From Litchfieldia stipae (GTDB lineage Bacteria > Bacillota > Bacilli > Bacillales > Bacillaceae_L): 64,000 nt of DNA. Numbering within the stretch: position 1 is the stretch's first letter; each line of letters starts with the position of its first letter. Position numbers and translations under genes: made by a program. Under the pieces are notes generated by a model. It had not been told where the DNA came from. It saw only the letters and a list, made by a program, of their open reading frames with translations, and did no database searches. The stretch is taken from assembly GCF_014837155.1 (NCBI RefSeq), contig NZ_JACYHA010000003.1, forward strand, positions 186,001 to 250,000, read 5' to 3'. Below, in pieces: positions 12,070-25,689 of the stretch.

Positions 12070-15000
12070 GAAAAAGTCACCTCACGAGTCTGAACAATTT
12101 TAGGCATTGCTTCACTAGAGAATGTCATAGATTCTAATACTCCAAGAATAGCTTTTGCAGTATCTAATGACGTTAAGCACGCTACACCATTTTCTACTGA
12201 TTCACGTCGTATTCTAAAGCCATCACGTAATGGCTGCTTACCTCTTGTTAATGTATTAATAACAAATTGCGCTTCACCTTGACGAATCACATCGATAAGA
12301 TTCTTCTCTTCAGAACCTATTTTGTTAACTACTGTGACTGGGATATTCGCTTGTTCTATCAAGCTTGCAGTCCCACTTGTAGCCAAGATATTGTACCCGA
12401 TTGTATAGAATCTACGAGCGATATCAAGTGCTTCTTCCTTATCTTTATCAGCAATGGTCATTAAGACTGAGCCATGTGTAGAAATTTTAGTACCTGCAGC
12501 GACAAGCCCTTTGTATAATGCTTTTTCAAGAGTTGAATCTTTCCCCATAACTTCACCAGTTGATTTCATTTCAGGCCCAAGAGAGATGTCAACTCTTCTT
12601 AGCTTCGCAAAGGAGAAGACTGGTACTTTTACATACACACCTTCGCTCTCCGGATGTAAACCTGTCTCATACCCAAGCTCTCTTAACGAAGTTCCCATAA
12701 TGACTTTCGTTGCAAGGTTCGCCATTGGTACTCCTGTAATTTTACTTAGGAAAGGAACCGTTCTACTTGATCTTGGATTTACCTCTAGTACATATACAAC
12801 ATTCTTCGCTATTACAAACTGAATATTAAGCAGTCCTACAATTTTCAATCCCTTTGCAAGCGAGATTGTGTGATCAATAATTTGTTGTTTTACATCATTT
12901 GTTAAGCTTTGAGGTGGGTAGACTGCAATCGAATCTCCTGAGTGCACTCCCGCTCGCTCGATATGCTCCATAATTCCAGGAATAAATACCGTTTCACCAT
13001 CACAAATCGCATCTACTTCGATTTCTTTTCCAGTAAGATAACGGTCAATTAATACCGGGTGCTGTGGATTAACCTTAACCGCATTCTCCATATAGTGGAG
13101 TAATTCTTCAGTCTTATAGACGATTTCCATTGCTCTACCACCAAGAACATAGGATGGTCGAACTAATACCGGATAGCCAATCGATTCAGCAATTAAGATT
13201 GCTTGTTCAACAGATGTCGCTGTCTTTCCTTTTGGTTGTGGTACACCTAGCTCATTAATCGTTTGTTCAAATTTATCACGATTTTCAGCGCGGTCCATGT
13301 CTTCAAGAGACGTTCCTAGTATTTTCACTCCTCTAGCAGATAAACCTTCTGCTAGATTAATCGCTGTTTGTCCACCAAATTGGACAACCACACCAACTGG
13401 TTTTTCTAGCTCAACAATATGCATGACATCCTCTAGAGTTAAAGGTTCGAAATAGAGCTTATCTGAGATACTGAAATCTGTTGAAACTGTTTCAGGATTA
13501 TTATTGATAATAATCGCTTCGTAACCAGCCTCTTTTATCGCCCATACTGAGTGTACAGTTGCATAATCAAATTCAATTCCTTGACCGATACGTATTGGAC
13601 CAGATCCTAGAACAATCACACTCTTTCGATCTGTCACGATTGATTCATTTTCTTCTTCGTATGTTCCGTAAAAATAAGCTGTTGATGATTCGAATTCTGC
13701 TGCACATGTATCCACCATCTTATATACTGGGATGATGTTTTCATTCGTACGAATCTGGTAGATTTCATCTTCGGTCATCTCCCACAGATTGGCAATGGCG
13801 TAGTCTGAGAAGCCTAATTTCTTTGCAGCTTCTAAAGTTTCAACATTCCCCTTGTTTTCCTTTAATTCTGTTTCAAAAGAAATGATATTTTGGATTTTAT
13901 GAAGGAAGAATAAATCAATTTCGCTCCATTCATGGATTTGTTCAATTGTTACTCCTCTTCTAATCGCCTCAGCAATGTAGAATAATCTTTCGTCACCAGC
14001 TTTACGGATTCTTTTTTCAATCATTTCATCTTCAAAAGTATCTGCATCCTTTAATTCTAAGTGATATACGTTTGATTCAAGTGAGCGCACAGCTTTGAGA
14101 ATAGACTCTTCAAAGTTACGACCAATTGCCATCACTTCACCTGTTGCCTTCATTTGAGTTCCCAGACGTCTATTTGCTGATTCGAACTTATCAAATGGCC
14201 ATCTTGGAATCTTTGTTACCACGTAATCAAGTGCTGGCTCAAAGCATGCATAGGTTTTACCAGTAACAGGATTAATCATTTCATCTAATGTAAGTCCTAT
14301 AGCAATTTTCGCTGCAAGCTTCGCAATTGGGTAACCAGTTGCTTTTGAAGCAAGTGCAGACGAACGACTTACACGAGGATTTACCTCGATAATGTAATAA
14401 TTGAAGCTGTGAGGATCTAATGCTAATTGCACATTACAGCCACCTTCTATTTGAAGGGCACGGATAATTTTTAATGAGGTATTTCGTAATAACTGATACT
14501 CACGATCACTTAGTGTTTGACTTGGTGCTGTAACAATCGAGTCACCAGTGTGAACACCAACTGGATCGAAGTTTTCCATATTACATACAACAATAGCGTT
14601 ATCAGCTGAATCTCGCATTACTTCGTACTCAATTTCTTTGAAGCCTGCAATACTTTTCTCTAGTAAACACTGTGTTACTGGGCTATTTTTCAATCCACTT
14701 GTCACGATCTCCACTAGCTCTGCATCATTATGACATATTCCCCCGCCTGTTCCACCGAGTGTGTATGCAGGACGAACAATAACTGGATAACCAATTCTCT
14801 CAACGAAGCTGAATGCTTCTTCTAACGTATGGATGATGTCACTATCAGGTACAGGTTCATTTAGTTCGTTCATTAATGTACGGAACAGGTCACGATCTTC
14901 TGCTTTCTCAATTGCTGTTAGCTTTGTTCCTAATATTTCAACACCGCACTCATCAAGTATTCCTGAGTTGGCTAATTCTACTGCTAAATTAAGTCCCGTT

Positions 15001-15278
15001 TGACCTCCTAGAGTTGGGAGAATAGCATCTGGACGCTCTTTTCGAATGATGCGGCTTACAAATTCTAAATTTAATGGCTCAATATATACTTTATCAGCGA
15101 TTTCTGTATCAGTCATAATTGTTGCAGGGTTTGAATTCACCAAAATGACTTTATATCCTTCTTCTTTTAAAGCGATACAAGCTTGTGTACCAGCATAGTC
15201 AAATTCAGCTGCTTGCCCAATCACAATTGGACCTGATCCGATTACTAAGATACTATTAATGTCTATACGTTTTGGCAT
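12066..15278 (-). CDS. pyrAB: Carbamoyl-phosphate synthase, large subunit (pyrimidine-specific)
   Basis: Makes carbamoyl phosphate from bicarbonate, ammonia (channelled from PyrAA) and two ATP. The 1070-residue protein contains the duplicated synthetase halves: [20 protein letters not shown] at the start and the second half beginning near residue 552 ([15 protein letters not shown]), each with an ATP-grasp fold. A C-terminal MGS-like allosteric domain follows at about 935-1070. Location inside the pyr operon argues it is the pyrimidine-linked isozyme rather than an arginine one. It overlaps pyrAA by 16 bases. Confidence 0.97.
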
Positions 15279-16359
15279 ACTTTTTCCCCTGCTTTCTTGT
15301 TAGTTTCAATCATCTGTAGGAATTCATTAAATAAACTATTTGCATCCTCTGGTCCAGGTGAAGCCTCTGGGTGATACTGAACAGTGAACGCTGGATACTC
15401 TTTGTGACGCAAACCTTCAACCGTTCCATCATTTAACGCAATATGCGTCACTTCTAACTGCGTATTTATAAGTGATTCCTCATTAACTGTGTAGCCATGG
15501 TTTTGTGAAGTGATTGCAACCTTTCCAGTTGATAAATCCTTGACTGGATGATTTGAACCACGATGACCAAACTTTAACTTCTCTGTATCTGCACCATTAG
15601 CCAAAGCGAAAAGCTGATGACCCAAACAAATTCCGAATAACGGCACCTTACCAAGGACTCCAGTAATCATATCTAGTGCTTGCGGAACACTCTTTGGGTC
15701 TCCAGGTCCGTTACTTAGCATAATACCATCTGGACTTAACGCAAGAACTTCCTCAGCCGTTACATTGTAAGGAACGACAATGACATCACAGTCTCTATTA
15801 TTTAGCTCACGTAAAATCCCGTGCTTCATTCCATAATCAACTAGAACGACACGATGACCTCTACCTGGACTTGGATAAGCTCTCTTCGTTGATACACTTT
15901 CTACTTGATCTGTTGGTAACGTGTGTCCCTTTAAGCGAGCAACCACTTCTTCAACATTTGCATCGATTCCACAAAACGCACCTTTGAGTGCTCCATGCTG
16001 ACGAATAATTCTTGTTAGCTTTCTCGTATCAATTCCTGCAAGTCCAGGAATATTCTTTGATTTGAAATATTCATCTAATGTGAATTGATTTCGAAAGTTA
16101 GATGGATGGTCACATACTTCTTTGACGATAAATCCATTAATTGCTGGATTTATCGATTCAAAGTCATCTCGATTAATCCCATAATTTCCGATTAAAGGAT
16201 ATGTCAATGTAACGATTTGACCACAGTAGGATGGATCCGAAAGAATTTCTTGGTAACCTGTCATCCCTGTATTAAATACAACCTCACCAATTGTATCTTC
16301 AGTACTACCAAACCCTTCACCAACAAATACTGTGCCATCTTCTAATACTAGTTGTCGTT

Positions 16360-16363
<4 letters not shown>
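15263..16363 (-). CDS. pyrAA: Carbamoyl-phosphate synthase, small (glutaminase) subunit
   Basis: Class I glutamine amidotransferase that supplies ammonia to PyrAB. The nucleophile Cys246 lies in [10 protein letters not shown], and the catalytic His-Glu pair is in [13 protein letters not shown] use the ATG at 16363, which overlaps the pyrC stop (ATGA), gives the family N-terminus [13 protein letters not shown] and has GGGAG upstream. The frame extends eight codons further to 16387, but without homology support. Confidence 0.96.
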
Positions 16364-18572
<2,209 letters not shown>

Positions 18573-18581
18573 TTATTCTAT

Positions 18582-18720
18582 AAAAAACACCCTATCTTTA
18601 GATCAAGATAGGGTGTTTAATCCGTTTTTGCATAGTAAGAGGCCTAAGTTCTCCTTGAACTACACCAAAAACACACCCTTCAAAGTCTCACAGGACTTTT
18701 TTAAAAGGCTAACTATTTAA
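18582..18720 (-). promoter_or_regulatory. PyrR-dependent attenuator immediately upstream of pyrB
   Basis: Read on the minus strand, the PyrR-binding loop AGTCCTGTGAGACT (18684-18697) is followed by a terminator hairpin. Its 14-bp arms AAACACCCTATCTT and AAGATAGGGTGTTT (18585-18618) end in a T-run. The sequence between can pair with the upstream arm as antiterminator. In the known mechanism, UMP-bound PyrR stabilises the anti-antiterminator so that the terminator forms. It is the second of two attenuators in the pyrR-pyrB gap. Confidence 0.9.
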
Positions 18721-18774
18721 TTTAAATGTTGCTTATCTAGACGTAGGTAGAAATCTAACTTTTGAATATAAATC

Positions 18775-18892
18775 CAAAAATAAAGCCTCTTTGTATCCAT
18801 TGAAGGCACAAAGAGGCAATCCCTTTCCACATACGAGTGGAAAACAGTCGCACACTTTGATAGCCTCTCAGGACTACATTAAAGAGTGTTGT
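18775..18892 (-). promoter_or_regulatory. PyrR-dependent attenuator immediately downstream of pyrR
   Basis: The PyrR loop AGTCCTGAGAGGCT lies at 18862-18875 (minus strand), inside a stem formed by ACACTCTTTA and TCAAAGTGT. It is followed by a terminator with 10-bp arms GCCTCTTTGT/ACAAAGAGGC (18785-18817) and a U-rich tail. In B. subtilis this attenuator precedes pyrP; here no gene lies between it and the next attenuator. Confidence 0.9.
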
Positions 18893-19444
<552 letters not shown>

Positions 19445-19459
19445 TCATTAGTGTGACTT

Positions 19460-19606
19460 TTCTATCTGTTGTACACAAAAACCCCTCTTGCGAAGGGCAG
19501 AGGGGTTTTGGAAATGAAGACATAGTTAACCTATCCTTCATTATTTATCCGTTCCCTTCTCAGCCTCTCGGGACTGTTCATTAAAGGTTCTTTTTTAACT
19601 GTTTTA
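19460..19606 (-). promoter_or_regulatory. PyrR-dependent attenuator in the pyr operon leader
   Basis: On the minus strand the leader carries the PyrR-binding loop AGTCCCGAGAGGCT (19562-19575) and then a strong terminator. The arms AAAACCCCTCT and AGAGGGGTTTTT (19477-19509) surround a short loop and end in a T-run 42 bases before pyrR. It is the first of three attenuators in this operon. Confidence 0.92.
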
Positions 19607-19635
19607 ATCATAATCTAATGATCGAATTTTGTCAA
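19607..19635 (-). promoter_or_regulatory. Sigma-A promoter of the pyr operon
   Basis: On the minus strand a perfect -35 TTGACA (19635-19630), a 17-base spacer and TATGAT (19612-19607). It starts one base after the ylyB stop, so the pyr operon is initiated directly at the end of the preceding gene. It lies just upstream of the first attenuator. Confidence 0.85.
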
Positions 19636-20544
19636 TTAGATTTTTAACTTGTCCAATAATTCCTCAAACTCAGAAGGGAGTGGTGCTTCAAATTCAAGGT
19701 ATTCTTTCGTGCGTGGGTGGATAAAACCTAATATCCCAGCATGCAAAGCCTGCCCACCAATATCTAATGTCTTTTTGGGTCCATATTTCGGATCGCCAGC
19801 TAGAGGATAGCCAATATATTTCATATGAACACGTATTTGATGTGTTCTACCTGTTTCTAATTGGCATTCAATATAAGTAAAATCCTTCAGTTTTTCTAGA
19901 ACATTAAAATGGGTAACAGCTTCTTTACTATTTTCATCAGTTACAGTCATGCTTTGTCTATCACGCTTGTCTCGCCCAATTGGAGCATCAATCGTACCTT
20001 GGTCATGAGGAATTGTCCCATGGACAATCGCTTTATATTTTCGAGTGACTGTTTTATCAACAAGTTGTTGTACTAAAGATTCATGAGCCATATCATTTTT
20101 GGCAACCATCAATAAGCCAGAGGTATCCTTATCAATACGGTGGACGATCCCTGGTCTTAATACTCCATTAATCCCTGATAAATCCGTACAATGGGCCATT
20201 AGACCATTGACTAAGGTACCTGTGTAATGACCTGGTGCTGGGTGAACAACCATCCCTTTAGGTTTATTTACTACAAGAACATCTGCGTCCTCATAGAAAA
20301 TTTCCAAATTCATTTCCTCTGGAACAACATCAAGTAACTCTGGTTCTGGTAAGCTAATTTCAATTTTGTCACCTGGCGTGCTTTTATAATTAGATTTTAC
20401 CCTTTGACCATTCACAGTGACATGTCCCTCTTTGATCCATTGCTGAACCTGACTTCTTGACCATTCACTATTTTGCATCGAAATAACTTTATCAATTCTG
20501 TCATTTTGCTCTTCATTTTCAACCAAAATTATATTATCACTCAT
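19636..20544 (-). CDS. ylyB: RluA/RluD-family pseudouridine synthase
   Basis: Predicted 23S rRNA pseudouridine synthase. The 302-residue protein has an N-terminal S4 RNA-binding domain (about 15-65, [20 protein letters not shown]) and the RluA catalytic domain with HRIDKDTSG, catalytic Asp138. The target uridines cannot be told from sequence; the closest named family is RluD. Its start overlaps the lspA stop by four bases, the conserved lspA-ylyB pair upstream of pyrR. Confidence 0.94.
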   Translation of the reverse strand: MSDNIILVENEEQNDRIDKVISMQNSEWSRSQVQQWIKEGHVTVNGQRVKSNYKSTPGDKIEISLPEPELLDVVPEEMNLEIFYEDADVLVVNKPKGMVVHPAPGHYTGTLVNGLMAHCTDLSGINGVLRPGIVHRIDKDTSGLLMVAKNDMAHESLVQQLVDKTVTRKYKAIVHGTIPHDQGTIDAPIGRDKRDRQSMTVTDENSKEAVTHFNVLEKLKDFTYIECQLETGRTHQIRVHMKYIGYPLAGDPKYGPKKTLDIGGQALHAGILGFIHPRTKEYLEFEAPLPSEFEELLDKLKI

Positions 20545-21008
20545 TTAACGTTCTCCTTATCCTCTTTCCCTTCAAGCAAGGTTAATACAAATATAAAGCC
20601 TACACCAATTACTAAAGCCGAATCGGCAATATTGAAAATCGGGAAATCATAAGAAAAAATCAGTACATCTATAAAATCTACTACTTCCTTACGAAAAATA
20701 CGGTCAATAAAATTACCAATTGCTCCACCTAGCATTAAACCTAGTGCAATACCAAACATCTTCTGCTGAGGTTTAAGGTTCTTAATATAAATGACAAGAA
20801 TAACAACTACAATGGCTGTTATAATATAGAAAAACCACATTTGACCTTGTAATATTCCCCAAGCTGCTCCTCTATTTCGATGTGATGTTATGTATAAGAA
20901 CTCATTAATGATTGGAATGCGCTCTCCTAATTCCATATAACGGACAATTGCCCATTTGGACAGCTGGTCTGCCAAAATGATGATAAATGCTATTGCGTAA
21001 TAAATCAC
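20541..21008 (-). CDS. lspA: Lipoprotein signal peptidase (signal peptidase II)
   Basis: Membrane aspartic protease that cleaves signal peptides of diacylglyceryl-modified prolipoproteins. Four membrane segments can be read, and the two catalytic aspartates lie in [15 protein letters not shown] and FNIADSALV. The N-terminal DQLSKW motif is also present. The start is GTG with GAGAGGGG upstream. At 155 residues it has the normal length. Conserved neighbour of ileS, ylyA and ylyB. Confidence 0.96.
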   Translation of the reverse strand: MIYYAIAFIIILADQLSKWAIVRYMELGERIPIINEFLYITSHRNRGAAWGILQGQMWFFYIITAIVVVILVIYIKNLKPQQKMFGIALGLMLGGAIGNFIDRIFRKEVVDFIDVLIFSYDFPIFNIADSALVIGVGFIFVLTLLEGKEDKENVK

Positions 21009-21091
21009 AACTATACCCCTCTCAACTAGTACATGCTCTAACTGATTTTAGCATAATAAACGATATCGGTAAAATGCATTCTAAAAACCGC

Positions 21092-21126
21092 AAAAATAAA
21101 CAGAAGTGATTTTTCTCACTTCTGTT
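21092..21126 (-). terminator. Intrinsic terminator after ylyA
   Basis: On the minus strand AACAGAAGTGA, a 6-base loop and TCACTTCTGTT followed by a T-rich tail. It overlaps the last codon of ylyA and suggests that lspA-ylyB are transcribed partly from a separate promoter or by read-through. Confidence 0.75.
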
Positions 21127-21499
21127 ATTGTGCAGATACCTTTGTGGAATTTGTTGAATGGATTGATGAGGAAAATTGACGCTTTTCAAATAAATCACTA
21201 AATGAAAAATCATAAAGGGTTCTTGCTGTAGGAATAATCTTTAGCTTATCAACTGGGATATGTTTTCCTGTTTCTTCGCATATACCATACGATCCATATT
21301 TAAGTTTTCCTAATGCTCGTTCAACATCTTGTAAATCTTCCTTTATATGGTGAAGAACCATTTTTTCTTTTTCATTTATTGGATTTTCGAAAAGCATTTC
21401 ATAGCTAGCTTCCATATCTGTTGTACTGGATAACCTTTGTCGTAATTCTTTTCTTGTTAACTCTAACTCTGCTTTAATCTCTGCATATTGATCGTTCAT
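21125..21499 (-). CDS. ylyA: YlyA, DksA/TraR-type transcription modulator
   Basis: A 124-residue protein with an N-terminal coiled coil (MNDQYAEIKAELELTRKEL) and a DksA/TraR-type C-terminal segment with KYGSYGICEETGKHIPVDKLKIIP. The zinc-finger Cys pattern is degenerate: I see one Cys in GICEETG and no second pair. In B. subtilis YlyA binds RNA polymerase and affects forespore sigma-G genes and germination. Located between ileS and lspA as in B. subtilis, isolated by a terminator on each side. Confidence 0.85.
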   Translation of the reverse strand: MNDQYAEIKAELELTRKELRQRLSSTTDMEASYEMLFENPINEKEKMVLHHIKEDLQDVERALGKLKYGSYGICEETGKHIPVDKLKIIPTARTLYDFSFSDLFEKRQFSSSIHSTNSTKVSAQ

Positions 21500-21669
21500 T
21501 TGAACGCCTCCTTGTCATGCTTTTGATTAATGCTTATTAGGTAGTAGTGATAGTGTATCCGAAAACAAATTAAAAAAAGCCTACAACTTTTTCCTGTATA
21601 ATGCATTCCTTATTGATACAATACGCAGAAGTAATGCGTATTGTGACTGAGTACGAGTCTGATTATCCA

Positions 21670-21710
21670 TAAAAAAGAAGGAATGGAAACAAAAGTCCCA
21701 TTCCTTCTTC
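21670..21710 (-). terminator. Intrinsic terminator after ileS
   Basis: On the minus strand GAAGGAATGG and CCATTCCTTC form a 10-bp stem with an 11-base loop followed by TTTTTT. It begins four bases after the ileS stop. Confidence 0.88.
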
Positions 21711-21713
21711 TTA

Positions 21714-24482
21714 TTATACAGAGTAGCTTTCAGTAACTACTTCAGCACAGCGTGAGCATAATGTTGGGTGTGATTGGTCTTGGCCTACTGTTGTTGAAAC
21801 AACCCAACAACGATCACATGTTTCCCCTTCAGCAGGTGTTACAACAATCTTAACTTGTTCAAATTCCTTTGCTTGCTCTGGAGCATCCTGATAAGCTCCT
21901 GCAATCTTAAATCCTGAAACGATAAATAATTGCGCAAGATTTTCTGAAACAGAGTCTAAAAGCGCCTTTGCTTTTTCGTTTGGATACAATTCGATTTGTG
22001 CTGATAAAGATTTTCCAATGACTTTTTCATTACGTGCAACTTCGAGAGCTTTCAATACATCATCTCTTAGCTCCATGAATGCATCCCATTTCTCTTCTAA
22101 TGAATCAGCATTGTTAAATTGCTTTGATTCTGGCATATCAACTAATTGAACACTTTCTTCTTCTACAGAGTCAATATAATTCCATACTTCATCAGCAGTA
22201 TGTGGAAGAATTGGAGCCACTAGCTTAGTTAGCGTAATTAATGACTCATATAAAACAGTTTGAATCGCTCTACGCTCTTCGTTTGATGAAGCTTCAATAT
22301 AAAGGACATCTTTTGCAAAATCTAAATAGAATGAACTTAGCTCAATCGTACAGAAATTGTGTACATTGTGATAGATTGCTGCAAATTCATATTGGTTATA
22401 TGAAAGCTTCACTTTATCAATTAATTTATTTAATTTCACAAGCATATATTGATCTACTTCTCTTAAGTTGTCATATGCAACACTGTCTTTAACTGGATCA
22501 AAGTCAGCTAAGTTTCCTAGCAAGAAGCGGAATGTATTTCTAATTTTGCGATATACTTCAGCTACTTGCTTTAGGATATTATCAGATACGCGCACATCAG
22601 ATTGATAATCAACAGATGCTACCCATAAGCGAAGAATGTCAGCACCAAGCTGGTTCATAACTTTTGCAGGAATGACAACATTACCAATAGATTTACTCAT
22701 CTTTCTTCCTTCTCCATCTAAAGCAAATCCATGGCTTAGAACACCTTTATATGGTGCTTTACCAGTTACAGCAACTGCAGTTGATAGAGATGAGTTAAAC
22801 CATCCACGGTATTGGTCAGAACCTTCTAAATAAAGGTCAGCTGGTCTTTGCAAATCATCTCTTTCAAGTAAAACGGCTTGATGAGACGAACCAGAATCAA
22901 ACCAAACATCCATAATATCGGTTTCTTTTGTGAACTTTCCATTAGGACTTGACTCATGCTTAAATCCTTCTGGTAATAAGTCAATAGCTTCTTTTTCAAA
23001 CCAAATATTTGACCCATGCTGTCTAAATAAATGTGATACATGATCGATTGTTTCGTCAGTAATAATTGGTTCTCCATTTTCGCCATAGAATACAGGAATT
23101 GGAACACCCCATGCACGTTGACGTGAAATACACCAATCTCCACGATCTCTTACCATGTTATATAGACGAGTTTCACCCCATGCTGGTACCCATTTTGTTT
23201 CTTTAACAGCATCCATTAATTCATTGCGGAAATCTTTAATCGATGCAAACCATTGAGCAGTTGCTCTGAAAATGGTTGGTTTCTTCGTTCTCCAGTCATG
23301 TGGATAAGAGTGAGTAATAAAGGCTAACTTTAATAAAGCACCTACTTCTTGTAACTTTGCTACAATTGGCTTATTTGCTTCATCGTAGAATAGCCCTTCA
23401 AACCCAACAGCTTCATTTGTCATATACCCTTTTTCATCAACTGGGCATAATACGTCTAGACCATATTTTTGTCCAACAATGAAGTCATCCTCACCATGGC
23501 CTGGTGCTGTATGAACACAACCTGTACCAGCATCAGTTGTAACATGTTCTCCGTTCATCACTAATGACTCACGTTTATATAATGGATGAACTGCAACGAT
23601 TTGATCTAGCTCGCTCCCCTTGATTGTCTTAACTGTCGTTGGTTCATTCCAATCAAGTTCCTTAGTTACTGATTCAACTAATTGTGTTGCAACAATATAT
23701 TTCGTTCCCTCAACAGATACTACACTGTAATCAAGATCGGGATGAAGACTAATACCTAAGTTTGCAGGAATTGTCCAAGGTGTTGTAGTCCAGATGATGA
23801 ACTTCTCATCACCTTCTAGTACACCCTTACCATCTTTCACATCAAATGCAACGTAGATTGAAGCAGAACGCTTATCCTGATATTCAATTTCAGCTTCAGC
23901 AAGTGCAGACTCACTTGATGGTGACCAATATACTGGCTTTTTCCCTTTATAGATATAGCCCTTCTTAGCCATCTCACCAAATACTTTAATTTGCTGTGCT
24001 TCATATTCAGGCTTTAATGTAATATATGGATTCTCCCAATCACCTCTAACACCTAAACGCTTAAACTGTTCTCTTTGATTGTTAATTTGTTCATATGCAT
24101 ATTCTTCACAAAGCTTACGGAATTCGGCAACACTCATTGCCTTTCGGTTCACCTTTTTATTTTTCGTTAATGCCGTTTCGATTGGTAAACCATGTGTATC
24201 CCAACCTGGAACATACGGAGCATTATACCCGTCCATTGATTTAAATCGGACGATGATATCCTTCAAAATTTTGTTTAACGCATGACCCATGTGAATATCT
24301 CCATTCGCATATGGAGGGCCATCGTGTAGAATGAACAGTGGACGATCTTTCGTGCGTTCCTGCACCTTTTGATAGATGTTCATTTCATTCCATTTTTCTT
24401 GAAGCTGTGGTTCACGATTTGGCAAATTGCCACGCATCGGGAATTCCGTTTTTGGCATTAATAACGTGTCTTTGTAATCCAT
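21714..24482 (-). CDS. ileS: Isoleucyl-tRNA synthetase
   Basis: Class Ia synthetase charging tRNA-Ile, with an editing domain for misactivated valine. The HIGH box appears as [11 protein letters not shown] near residue 60, the KMSKS box as [10 protein letters not shown] near 595, and the C-terminal zinc-binding knuckle as CDRC...CSRC. I chose ATG 24482 because AGGAGG lies directly upstream and the protein then starts [18 protein letters not shown] and is 922 residues, the usual length. The open frame extends 22 codons upstream without homology. Controlled by a T-box leader. Confidence 0.97.
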   Translation of the reverse strand: MDYKDTLLMPKTEFPMRGNLPNREPQLQEKWNEMNIYQKVQERTKDRPLFILHDGPPYANGDIHMGHALNKILKDIIVRFKSMDGYNAPYVPGWDTHGLPIETALTKNKKVNRKAMSVAEFRKLCEEYAYEQINNQREQFKRLGVRGDWENPYITLKPEYEAQQIKVFGEMAKKGYIYKGKKPVYWSPSSESALAEAEIEYQDKRSASIYVAFDVKDGKGVLEGDEKFIIWTTTPWTIPANLGISLHPDLDYSVVSVEGTKYIVATQLVESVTKELDWNEPTTVKTIKGSELDQIVAVHPLYKRESLVMNGEHVTTDAGTGCVHTAPGHGEDDFIVGQKYGLDVLCPVDEKGYMTNEAVGFEGLFYDEANKPIVAKLQEVGALLKLAFITHSYPHDWRTKKPTIFRATAQWFASIKDFRNELMDAVKETKWVPAWGETRLYNMVRDRGDWCISRQRAWGVPIPVFYGENGEPIITDETIDHVSHLFRQHGSNIWFEKEAIDLLPEGFKHESSPNGKFTKETDIMDVWFDSGSSHQAVLLERDDLQRPADLYLEGSDQYRGWFNSSLSTAVAVTGKAPYKGVLSHGFALDGEGRKMSKSIGNVVIPAKVMNQLGADILRLWVASVDYQSDVRVSDNILKQVAEVYRKIRNTFRFLLGNLADFDPVKDSVAYDNLREVDQYMLVKLNKLIDKVKLSYNQYEFAAIYHNVHNFCTIELSSFYLDFAKDVLYIEASSNEERRAIQTVLYESLITLTKLVAPILPHTADEVWNYIDSVEEESVQLVDMPESKQFNNADSLEEKWDAFMELRDDVLKALEVARNEKVIGKSLSAQIELYPNEKAKALLDSVSENLAQLFIVSGFKIAGAYQDAPEQAKEFEQVKIVVTPAEGETCDRCWVVSTTVGQDQSHPTLCSRCAEVVTESYSV

Positions 24483-24545
24483 TGTTATCCTCCTCATTTC
24501 ATCACTATCTTTTCCAATATAACCATATTTAGAACGATAAAATAA

Positions 24546-24800
24546 CACAAAAAAACCTTCTCATCCCAAAAGGGACGAGAAGGTTTTCCCGCGGTACCAC
24601 CCTAATAGACTAAATAATAGTCCACTTAATCATTCGTAACGAGAATGTATTCGCCTATGCTTACTGAAATCGTTCAGCACGGAACTCAAGGGTGATTTTC
24701 ATTACTATCACTTATATCGAGCTCCCACCATTCTCGAATCGCTAAAATAAGTATTGATAATAATTACTGTCCCTATCAATGTCATTTTGGTTATTTAAAT
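24546..24800 (-). promoter_or_regulatory. T-box riboswitch (tRNA-Ile responsive) of ileS
   Basis: The invariant T-box sequence AGGGTGGTACCGCGG is found on the minus strand at 24603-24589. It is followed by a strong terminator with arms AACCTTCTCGTCCC and GGGATGAGAAGGTT (24554-24585) and a T-run. Upstream is the stem I region with GGTGGGAGCTCGATATAAGTG and an ATC triplet (within AAAATCACC) in the expected specifier position, which fits an isoleucine sensor. Uncharged tRNA-Ile would stabilise the antiterminator and allow ileS expression. Confidence 0.93.
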
Positions 24801-24817
24801 ATATTTATCGTTACAAA

Positions 24818-24846
24818 ATTATATGTGAGTTAAAGTCTTTAGTCAA
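24818..24846 (-). promoter_or_regulatory. Sigma-A promoter of ileS
   Basis: On the minus strand TTGACT (24846-24841), a 17-base spacer and a perfect TATAAT (24823-24818). It lies just upstream of the T-box leader and just after divIVA's stop codon, so ileS is initiated independently of the ylm-divIVA genes. Confidence 0.8.
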
Positions 24847-24856
24847 GGCTAGTTAC

Positions 24857-25357
24857 TTATTTTTCTTCTGCTTCTGCCAAAACAGGCTCAACATTGTATT
24901 CCATTAAGTGATCCCAGTCATCTGTTTCAAGCATGTCTAATTGAGCTTCAATTAGCATTTTAAAACGATTTCTAAATACTTTAGATTGCTTTTTCAATTC
25001 TTCAATTTCTATCGCTATTTTTCTAGATTTAGCTAGCGATTCATTAATAATTCGATCAGCATTCTTTTCGGCTTCTTTAATAATTAATTTCGCTTCCTTC
25101 TGAGCATTGCGCTTTACTTCCTCAGCTGTCTCTTGAGCTATGACAATTGATTTATGTAATGTTTCTTCAATATTTGTAAAATGGCCAAGTCTTTCATTTT
25201 GTTCTAATAGTTTATTTTCAAGCTCTTTCTTTTCACGAATGACCATTTCATAGTCTTTGATGACTTGATCAAGAAATTCATTTACCTCATCTTCATCATA
25301 TCCACGAAAACCTTTTGTAAACTCTTTGTTATGAATGTCTAATGGCGTTAAAGGCAC
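24857..25357 (-). CDS. divIVA: Septum- and pole-localising protein DivIVA
   Basis: Curvature-sensing coiled-coil protein that recruits MinJ/MinCD to septa and poles and helps chromosome anchoring in sporulation. The N-terminal membrane-binding domain has the TPLDIHNKEFTKGFRGYDED signature, followed by a long heptad coiled coil (about 30-140). I chose the GTG at 25357, which gives MPLTPLDIHNK and 166 residues and lies eight bases after GGAGG. A GTG nine bases earlier overlaps that ribosome binding site and is unlikely. A palindromic repeat element separates it from ylmH. Confidence 0.95.
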   Translation of the reverse strand: MPLTPLDIHNKEFTKGFRGYDEDEVNEFLDQVIKDYEMVIREKKELENKLLEQNERLGHFTNIEETLHKSIVIAQETAEEVKRNAQKEAKLIIKEAEKNADRIINESLAKSRKIAIEIEELKKQSKVFRNRFKMLIEAQLDMLETDDWDHLMEYNVEPVLAEAEEK

Positions 25358-25444
25358 AAAAGCCACCTCCAGTTAGTATTTTATTGTCGCTGTGTTTAGA
25401 TAGATTGTTGCTTTAATTCACAAATCAAGTTCATATTCTAACTA

Positions 25445-25607
25445 GGCTGTTTTCGTATATATTGTTGCTTTTGATACCGCAGCCTGAATACACTCCGCGT
25501 CCTGTGGGAGCCTACTAGTCCCACGGGAGTCTCCGTGTATTCATTCTGCTAGAAATCTATTCTCAATTAATTCACCTCAAAAAACAACAAACTTTGAGAA
25601 AACAGCC
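25445..25607. mobile_element. MITE-like palindromic element, copy 1 (short form)
   Basis: A 163-bp imperfect palindrome bounded by GGCTGTTTTC and its exact complement GAAAACAGCC. The core carries CCGCGTCCTGTGGG and CCCACGGGAGTCTCCGTG arms. Flanks are TCTAACTA on the left and TTTAACTA on the right, an 8-bp target duplication with one mismatch. It has no coding capacity. It shares over 90 percent of positions by eye with copy 3 (55790-55953). It lies between ylmH and divIVA and could form a long hairpin in a read-through transcript. Confidence 0.85.
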
Positions 25608-25689
25608 TTTAACTATAAGTTATTTATATTTGTGTGTTTGAATTATACAATTCGACAGAATCGCCCTAAATCCTGCAAAAAAACCAAAT

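Noticed and set aside
22826-23143. 105-codon alternative minus-strand frame inside ileS
   Set aside because: It is out of frame within the well-conserved ileS coding region; ileS itself is uninterrupted.
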